Below, in pieces: positions 5,564-9,627 of a stretch of 9,627 nt of DNA (within the stretch, counting starts at the first letter, position 1; every line of letters begins with the position of its first letter). This stretch comes from Flavobacteriaceae bacterium (GTDB lineage Bacteria; Bacteroidota; Bacteroidia; Flavobacteriales; Flavobacteriaceae): the NCBI GenBank assembly GCA_023700885.1, contig JAMPYA010000073.1, positions 1-9,627 on the forward strand, given 5' to 3'. The notes under the pieces were generated by a model. The model searched no databases. It was given only the letters and a program-made list of their open reading frames with translations, and had not been told where the DNA came from. Both the position numbers and the translations under genes were made by a program.

Positions 5564-6807
5564 TATTTGTCAAATTCTAAAATAGTTTTATTTATAATAG
5601 AGACACAGTCCATTAATTGCGATTCGTTCATAACCAAAGGTGGAGCAAATCGGATAATATTTCCATGAGTTGGTTTGGCCAACAAGCCATTATCTCTTAA
5701 TTTGATACAAATTTCCCAGGCAGTATTACTCTCGTCTGTATCGTTTATAACAATTGCATTTAGCAATCCTTTACCTCTAACAAGTGAAATTAAATCTGTT
5801 TTCTCGATGAGCTTATTCATTTCATTACGGAATAATTTTCCCAATAATTCTGCATTTTTAGCTAGTTCCTCATCCTTAACAACTTCTAATGCAGCAATGG
5901 CAACAGCTGCAGCAATTGGATTTCCACCAAAAGTAGAACCATGTTGTCCGGGTTTTATGACATCCATAATATCATTATTAGCTAAAACGGCAGAAACAGG
6001 ATAAACACCACCCGAAAGCGCTTTACCTAAAATAAGCACATCTGGTTTAACATTTTCATGGTCAACAGCCAATAACTTTCCGGTACGAGCAATTCCTGTT
6101 TGCACTTCATCAGCAATAAATAAAACATTATGCTTTTTACATAAATTTTTTGCTTTTTCTAAATATCCTTCAAAAGGGACAAAAACTCCTGCTTCTCCCT
6201 GTATTGGTTCTACTAAAAATCCGGCTATGTTTTTATTTGTTGATAAAACCTGTTCTAAAGCATCAATATCATTATAGGGTATTTTGATAAATCCCGGAGT
6301 AAAAGGACCAAAATTATTTTGGGCTAAAGCATCAGAAGAAAATGATACAATTGTTGTTGTTCGTCCATGAAAATTATTTTCACAAACAATTATTTGAGCT
6401 TGATTTTCATCTACACCTTTCTTTTCATAAGCCCATTTACGAGTTAATTTAATAGCGGTCTCAACAGCTTCAGCTCCTGTATTCATAGGCAACACCTTAT
6501 CAAAACCAAAATAATTTGTTACATATTCCTCATATTTACCTAACATATCATTATAAAAAGCCCTAGAAGTTAGTGTTAACTTTTGTGCTTGATTTATTAA
6601 ACTATTGATGATTTTAGGATGTCCATGTCCTTGATTTATAGCCGAGTATGCTGATAAAAAATCATAATATCGTTTACCATCAACATCCCAAACATAAACG
6701 CCTTCTCCCCTAGTTAAAACTACAGGTAACGGGTGATAATTATGTGCGCCATATTGATCTTCTAAATCAATTAATTTTTGTGAAGAAAATTGATCTGTAG
6801 TAATCAT
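5563..6807 (-). CDS. rocD: Ornithine aminotransferase (ornithine-oxo-acid transaminase)
   Basis: This is a PLP-dependent class III aminotransferase. It moves the delta-amino group of ornithine to 2-oxoglutarate, giving glutamate semialdehyde (pyrroline-5-carboxylate) and so linking arginine/ornithine and proline/glutamate metabolism in the cytoplasm. The 414-residue form begins MITTDQFSS and soon reaches GAHNYHPLPV. Family hallmarks are present: the PLP phosphate-binding TGAEA (110-114), DEVQTG with D233, and the Schiff-base lysine K262 in ILGKALSGG. Residues marking true ornithine aminotransferase rather than acetylornithine aminotransferase, by analogy with the human enzyme, are the tyrosine of NYHPLPV (Y24), the tyrosine of AYSAINQGH (Y54) and the glutamate of VEPIQGEAG (E200). 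The frame stays open upstream to a TTG at 6879, but that extension has no family counterpart and falls at the likely transcript start, so ATG 6807 is chosen. No arginase or proline gene is adjacent, so it appears to be a single-gene unit with its own promoter and the terminator shared with deaD. Confidence 0.95.
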   Translation of the reverse strand: MITTDQFSSQKLIDLEDQYGAHNYHPLPVVLTRGEGVYVWDVDGKRYYDFLSAYSAINQGHGHPKIINSLINQAQKLTLTSRAFYNDMLGKYEEYVTNYFGFDKVLPMNTGAEAVETAIKLTRKWAYEKKGVDENQAQIIVCENNFHGRTTTIVSFSSDALAQNNFGPFTPGFIKIPYNDIDALEQVLSTNKNIAGFLVEPIQGEAGVFVPFEGYLEKAKNLCKKHNVLFIADEVQTGIARTGKLLAVDHENVKPDVLILGKALSGGVYPVSAVLANNDIMDVIKPGQHGSTFGGNPIAAAVAIAALEVVKDEELAKNAELLGKLFRNEMNKLIEKTDLISLVRGKGLLNAIVINDTDESNTAWEICIKLRDNGLLAKPTHGNIIRFAPPLVMNESQLMDCVSIINKTILEFDK

Positions 6808-6884
6808 AAAGTTAAAATTTAAATAAAAATAATTAGCAATTCCTGCTTTATGGAGAGAAATCATCCTTAATGAATGCAAAGTAA

Positions 6885-6892
6885 CAAAAGTA
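6885..6892 (-). promoter_or_regulatory. -7 box of the rocD promoter
   Basis: On the minus strand this reads TACTTTTG, a match to TAnnTTTG, 77 bases upstream of the rocD ATG. A transcript would start near 6878-6881, giving a leader of about 70 nt, the longest in the window. A 5-bp inverted repeat (CATAG 6904-6908, CTATG 6916-6920) lies near the -33 position. No TTG element is evident, so the call is moderate. Confidence 0.45.
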
Positions 6893-6943
6893 TTTTATAT
6901 TGCCATAGAATTAGACTATGAATTGATAATGAAATATTATTTT

Positions 6944-6979
6944 TTGTTGATTCAAAACATGCTACTTTTCGTAAATTTG
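6944..6979 (+). promoter_or_regulatory. Promoter of the cytochrome c lipoprotein gene (-33 TTG and -7 TAAATTTG)
   Basis: TAAATTTG (6972-6979) matches the Bacteroidota -7 box. TTGTTG at 6944-6949 gives a -33 element with a spacer of about 22 bases, within the range known for this phylum. The box lies 21 bases upstream of ATG 7001 and inside the longer open frame that begins at 6923, which argues against that earlier start. Confidence 0.6.
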
Positions 6980-7000
6980 AGGAAACAAATCAATAAAAAA

Positions 7001-7381
7001 ATGAAAAAAACAATTTTAATGCTTGCTATTATTTCTTTAATCACAATTAGTTGTGGTGACAAAAAGAAAGAGGAACCCAAATCAGAAATAATTACTGAAT
7101 TAACAGTTGAAGATGGAAAAGAATTATTTACTTCTAAAACTTGCGCTACTTGCCATCAGCCAGATGTAAAACTAATTGGACCATCTATAAAAGATATCAA
7201 TAAAATATACGGTGAAAATAACGCCAGTATTGTATCATTTTTAAAAGGAGAATTAAGTCCAATTGTTGACACTGATCCGGGTCAGGTTGCAATTATGAAA
7301 GCAAATTTAGATAGTTTTGTAAAAGATTTAACAGATGCTGAACTTAAAGCAATTGAAAAATATATGCTTTCTGTACAATAA
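7001..7381 (+). CDS. Small mono-heme cytochrome c lipoprotein
   Basis: This 126-residue c-type cytochrome is exported as a lipoprotein and held in the envelope, where it would carry single electrons. MKK and a hydrophobic stretch lead to T-I-S-C, with the lipidated cysteine at 18, then a charged linker (about 19-34). The heme attachment motif is CATCH (48-52), with H52 as proximal ligand. M99, in the A-I-M-K context about 47 residues later, is the likely distal ligand. The ending A-E-L-K-A-I-E-K-Y is the usual last helix of class I cytochromes c. The frame extends upstream to 6923, but ATG 7001 starts a textbook signal peptide and sits 21 bases below the -7 box. The gene has its own promoter and terminator, with no oxidase or heme-handling neighbour in view, so its partner cannot be named. 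Maturation would need a separate cytochrome c assembly system. Confidence 0.92.
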   Translation: MKKTILMLAIISLITISCGDKKKEEPKSEIITELTVEDGKELFTSKTCATCHQPDVKLIGPSIKDINKIYGENNASIVSFLKGELSPIVDTDPGQVAIMKANLDSFVKDLTDAELKAIEKYMLSVQ

Positions 7382-7406
7382 ATAATATCATCAAAATTAT
7401 ATCATT

Positions 7407-7434
7407 AAAGCACTCTTATTTGAGTGCTTTTTTT
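7407..7434 (+). terminator. Intrinsic terminator of the cytochrome c gene
   Basis: AAAGCACTC (7407-7415) pairs with GAGTGCTTT (7422-7430) around a six-base loop, and the T tract runs on to 7434. It lies 25 bases after the cytochrome stop. The rlmD -7 box starts only 12 bases beyond it, so the -33 region of rlmD overlaps this hairpin. Confidence 0.88.
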
Positions 7435-7445
7435 GTTGAAAATCT

Positions 7446-7453
7446 TATCTTTG
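7446..7453 (+). promoter_or_regulatory. -7 box of the rlmD promoter, apparently giving a leaderless mRNA
   Basis: TATCTTTG followed by C fully matches TAnnTTTG and ends only four bases before the rlmD ATG at 7458. Transcription is expected to begin within a few bases of the box, so the message would start at or next to the A of the ATG. No separate -33 TTG is seen; that position lies in the terminator hairpin. Confidence 0.65.
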
Positions 7454-7457
7454 CGCC

Positions 7458-8870
7458 ATGTCTAGAAAAAAAACAAATCATAAAATTTTTGAAAATATCA
7501 CGGTTGTTGATGTTGGTTCGCAAGGAAAATCAATTGCTAAGGCTCCAGATGGCCGAGTTATTTTTTTAACAAATGCTGTACCTGGAGATGTTGTTGATAT
7601 ACAAACAGGCAGACAACGAAAATCATATTACGAAGGAAAAGTTATCAAATATCATCACCTTTCAGATCAACGAGATACTCCAATTTGTAAACATTTTGAG
7701 GTTTGTGGTGGTTGCAAATGGCAAAACCTTCAATATCCTCATCAATTAGCATATAAACAAAATGAAGTTGTTAATAATTTAATTAGAATTGGACATTTAG
7801 AATTACCAGAAATTACACCAATTTTTGGAGCAAAAGATCCATACTATTATCGCAATAAAATGGAATTTTCTTTTTCTAGTAATAGATGGTTAACCTATGA
7901 AGAAATAGGAAAGACAGATGAAATTGAAAATCGTCATGCTTGCGGATTTCATATTGCCGGGATGTGGGATAAAATTTTAGATATTGAATTTTGTCACCTT
8001 CAAAGAGAACCTTCAAACGCCATTCGTAATTTTACAAAGCAATTTGCCATTGATCATCAAATCACCTTTTTTAATCCTAAAACAATGGATGGAATGATGC
8101 GAACTTTATTGATTCGTATTTCTTCATTAGATGAAATAATGGTAGTGGTGCAGTTTTTTCAAAATGATAAAACTCAAATTAATTTGGTAATGGAAGCTTT
8201 AAAAAATCAGTTTCCAGAAATTACTTCATTGCAATACATTGTAAACAACAAACAAAATGACACTATTTATGATCAAGATGTAATTTTATTTAACGGTCGA
8301 GATCATATTTATGAAACAATGGAAGGTTTAAAATTTAAAATAAATGCCAAATCATTTTATCAAACCAATTCAAATCAGGCATATGAATTATACAAGATTA
8401 CACGTGATTTTGCCAGTTTAAAAGGAGATGAATTAGTTTATGATTTATACACTGGTACCGGAACTATAGCTCAATTTATTGCCAAAAAAGCTAAAAAAGT
8501 TGTCGGAATAGAATCGGTTCCTGAAGCTATTACAGATGCCAAATTCAATGCTCAAAATAACAATATTAACAATGTTGATTTTTTTGTTGGAGATATGAAA
8601 TCAGTTTTTTCTAGTGATTTTATCCAACAAAATGGTTTGCCAGACGTTATAATTACCGATCCGCCAAGAGATGGTATGCATAAAGATGTAGTTGAACAAA
8701 TTCTCTCTGTAAAACCCGTAAAAATAGTTTATGTTAGCTGTAATTCAGCAACACAAGCGCGTGATTTAGCATTGATGAATGATTTGTACAAAATAACAAA
8801 AACTCAAGCCGTTGATATGTTTCCACAAACACATCATGTAGAAAATGTTGTACTTTTGGAATTGAGATAA
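7458..8870 (+). CDS. rlmD: 23S rRNA (uracil-1939-C5)-methyltransferase
   Basis: This 470-residue SAM-dependent methyltransferase of the RumA/TrmA family would place a methyl group on C5 of U1939 of 23S rRNA. An N-terminal TRAM RNA-binding domain (about 12-65, with G-x-x-I-A-K-x-P-D-G-R-V-I-F) comes first. It is followed by the [4Fe-4S] ligands C77, C83 and C86 (in CGGC) and a fourth, probably C179, in I-E-F-C. The Rossmann domain has F-Y-Q-T-N (300-304), the SAM loop DLYTGTGTI (329-337) and I-T-D-P-P-R-D-G (399-406). The catalytic nucleophile is C428 in Y-V-S-C-N, and the general base is E462 in H-V-E-N-V. All catalytic and cluster residues expected of the family are present. In Bacteroidota this gene carries the rlmD name by orthology; a U747 (RlmC-like) or dual specificity cannot be excluded from sequence. 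No terminator follows, and the downstream DUF6452 gene lacks a clear -7 box, so the two may be co-transcribed. Confidence 0.93.
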   Translation: MSRKKTNHKIFENITVVDVGSQGKSIAKAPDGRVIFLTNAVPGDVVDIQTGRQRKSYYEGKVIKYHHLSDQRDTPICKHFEVCGGCKWQNLQYPHQLAYKQNEVVNNLIRIGHLELPEITPIFGAKDPYYYRNKMEFSFSSNRWLTYEEIGKTDEIENRHACGFHIAGMWDKILDIEFCHLQREPSNAIRNFTKQFAIDHQITFFNPKTMDGMMRTLLIRISSLDEIMVVVQFFQNDKTQINLVMEALKNQFPEITSLQYIVNNKQNDTIYDQDVILFNGRDHIYETMEGLKFKINAKSFYQTNSNQAYELYKITRDFASLKGDELVYDLYTGTGTIAQFIAKKAKKVVGIESVPEAITDAKFNAQNNNINNVDFFVGDMKSVFSSDFIQQNGLPDVIITDPPRDGMHKDVVEQILSVKPVKIVYVSCNSATQARDLALMNDLYKITKTQAVDMFPQTHHVENVVLLELR

Positions 8871-8880
8871 CAAATTATGA

Positions 8881-8973
8881 AATAGCCATGTTTGCAAAAA
8901 CACAAATACGAATGAAAATATTCATCAAGCTGGCGAAACGTTAGTTCGTGAATACCAAAAAGAAAATAAATAA
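8881..8973 (+). pseudogene. Possible remnant of a lost small gene between rlmD and the DUF6452 gene
   Basis: One frame is open for 30 codons from 8881 to the TAA at 8971-8973 and has no ATG. Its end (G-E-T-L-V-R-E-Y-Q-K-E-N-K) reads like an ordinary soluble protein C-terminus. Local base composition is a little richer in G and C than the usual spacer (around 8928-8952). rlmD itself ends normally at 8870, so this is not its tail. No family is recognised, and upstream the frame is closed by a TGA at 8878-8880. It may be decayed coding sequence or a chance frame. Confidence 0.2.
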
Positions 8974-9022
8974 GGAATGAACAATTCCATATGACAAATG
9001 AAAAAAAATAAAATATCTACAT

Positions 9023-9478
9023 ATGAAAAAATTGTACATTTTATTATTAATCGGATTCACAGTAAGTATCTTAAGTTGTGAAGTAGATGATATTTGTTTA
9101 GAACCCACTACTCCACAATTAATCATTCGTTTTTATGATGCTGCTAATCCGACTGTTAAAAAAACAGCAACAAATTTAAATGTATGGATAAATGGAAAAG
9201 ACAGCATCATTAAAAATAAAACTTTAGATTCTATTTCTATTCCGCTCAATACAGCTGATAATCAAACAATTTATAAATTTTCATCCGCTAATTTAGTTGA
9301 TGAAATTACGTATACTTATCAAAGAAATGAGATATTTGTCTCAAAATCATGTGGTTATAAAACGGTATTTCAAAATATAATAGCATCCAAACCAACTGCT
9401 AATTGGATAAAACAAATGATAATTATAAATCCTACAATTGAAAATGAAAAAAACGCACATATTTATATTATGCACTAG
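9023..9478 (+). CDS. DUF6452 family lipoprotein of unknown function
   Basis: The 151-residue product has a lipoprotein signal, M-K-K then a hydrophobic core ending I-L-S-C with the lipidated cysteine at 19. The next residues, E-V-D-D, are acidic. Acidic residues right after the cysteine recall the surface-export signals described for Bacteroidota lipoproteins, so outer-surface exposure is possible but unproven. Features I associate with DUF6452 are D-D-I-C (22-25), P-Q-L-I-I-R-F-Y-D (31-39) and S-C-G-Y-K-T-V-F (109-116). C25 and C110 could form a disulfide. The body alternates polar and hydrophobic residues and is probably beta-rich. ATG 9023 is chosen because it begins the signal peptide exactly. 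The gene lies 152 bp after rlmD without an evident promoter box, and its last 35 bases overlap the start of the DUF6048 gene. That implies translational coupling and a shared role. No biochemical function is known to me. Confidence 0.85.
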   Translation: MKKLYILLLIGFTVSILSCEVDDICLEPTTPQLIIRFYDAANPTVKKTATNLNVWINGKDSIIKNKTLDSISIPLNTADNQTIYKFSSANLVDEITYTYQRNEIFVSKSCGYKTVFQNIIASKPTANWIKQMIIINPTIENEKNAHIYIMH

Positions 9479-9627
9479 TCTTTTTTTACTATCAATTGGA
9501 AACAACGTTTTTGCTCAAAAAACCGATAGTTTAAAAGTTAAAAAACCCTATAGTTTAAGATTAGGAGTTGATATTAGTAAACCCATCATAGGTTTATTTG
9601 ATAAAGACTTTTCTGGATTTGAATTAA
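9444..9627 (+). CDS. DUF6048 family protein, N-terminal part (cut by the window end)
   Basis: The ATG at 9444 opens a frame that runs past the window end, giving 61 residues. They show a signal peptide (M-K-K-T, a long hydrophobic core, and V-F-A before Q25 as a type I cleavage site), then a charged linker. Y-S-L-R-L-G-V-D-I-S-K-P-I-I (36-49) and F-D-K-D-F-S-G-F-E (52-60) follow, which I recognise as the start of DUF6048. In related genomes this gene commonly follows a DUF6452 gene. The alternating strand-like pattern suggests an outer-membrane beta-barrel, which is an inference. The start lies 35 bases inside the preceding gene in another frame. Both readings keep family-like sequence across the overlap, so neither needs correcting. 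Confidence 0.82.
   Translation, partial: MKKTHIFILCTSLFLLSIGNNVFAQKTDSLKVKKPYSLRLGVDISKPIIGLFDKDFSGFEL

Noticed and set aside
5180..5668. 162-codon plus-strand open frame overlapping the end of deaD and of rocD
   Set aside because: It is a shifted-frame reading of the repetitive tail, rich in Glu and Ile, crosses the terminator hairpin and ends antisense to rocD.
5675..6004. 109-codon plus-strand open frame
   Set aside because: It is antisense to the conserved C-terminal part of rocD and has no independent support.
6808..6879. Upstream extension of rocD to a TTG at 6879 or an ATG at 6864
   Set aside because: The added residues have no counterpart in the ornithine aminotransferase family, and the region fits an untranslated leader.
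6923..7000. Upstream extension of the cytochrome c gene
   Set aside because: It contains the promoter, and ATG 7001 begins a complete lipoprotein signal peptide.
8888..8944. 18-codon ATG frame in the spacer after rlmD
   Set aside because: It is too short, has no promoter box and no recognisable sequence; the neighbouring frame looks more coding-like.
8941..9126. 61-codon minus-strand open frame rich in Phe and Ile
   Set aside because: It overlaps the signal peptide of the DUF6452 gene antisense, and the hydrophobic appearance comes from AT-rich DNA.
1..9627. Defence island, prophage, transposon or CRISPR content
   Set aside because: No integrase, transposase, toxin-antitoxin pair, phage structural gene or regularly spaced repeat array is seen; all genes fit a core chromosomal segment.

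Overview
The window looks like a chromosomal housekeeping segment of a low-GC member of the Bacteroidota, most likely Flavobacteriaceae. The DNA is strongly AT-rich and shows no Shine-Dalgarno sequences ahead of the starts. Almost every transcription unit is preceded by the Bacteroidota -7 box TAnnTTTG, and several short lipoproteins carry a Bacteroidota-style lipobox. The gene families present (DUF6452/DUF6048 pair, YbiT-like ABC-F with a degenerate second Walker A, ornithine aminotransferase of the GAHNYHPLPV type) fit the same group.

Layout from left to right. Positions 1-231 are the 3' end of a gene that looks like a Spy/CpxP-type sensor partner of an ECF sigma factor. It converges on an ABC-F translation factor (ybiT-like, minus strand, 256-1878), with one perfect 30-bp palindrome serving as a shared terminator. 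A divergent promoter region (1879-2067) separates ybiT from a plus-strand lipoprotein with a cysteine-less thioredoxin-like C-terminal domain (2068-3456). Next is a DEAD-box RNA helicase of the DeaD/CsdA type with a DbpA-like RNA-binding domain and a repetitive basic tail (3553-5532). It converges on ornithine aminotransferase rocD (minus, 5563-6807), again through a shared bidirectional terminator. A second divergent region (6808-7000) leads to a small cytochrome c lipoprotein (7001-7381) with its own terminator. Then come the 23S rRNA methyltransferase rlmD (7458-8870), a DUF6452 lipoprotein (9023-9478) and the start of a DUF6048 protein (from 9444, cut by the window end).

Three genes serve ribosome or RNA function: ybiT (translation factor), deaD (ribosome assembly and RNA unwinding) and rlmD (U1939 methylation of 23S rRNA). 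They are in separate transcription units. The rest are envelope lipoproteins, one electron carrier and one amino-acid catabolic enzyme. No tRNA, rRNA, CRISPR array, insertion sequence or phage gene is visible.

I found no clear new multi-gene system. The points most worth a second look are these: an ABC-F protein in which both degenerate halves fall in the same composite ATP site; a thioredoxin-like lipoprotein that has lost both active-site cysteines; operator-like palindromes at the ybiT and deaD promoters; a possible leader peptide in front of deaD; an apparently leaderless rlmD; a short coding-like fragment between rlmD and the DUF6452 gene; and the 35-nt overlap of the DUF6452/DUF6048 envelope gene pair.
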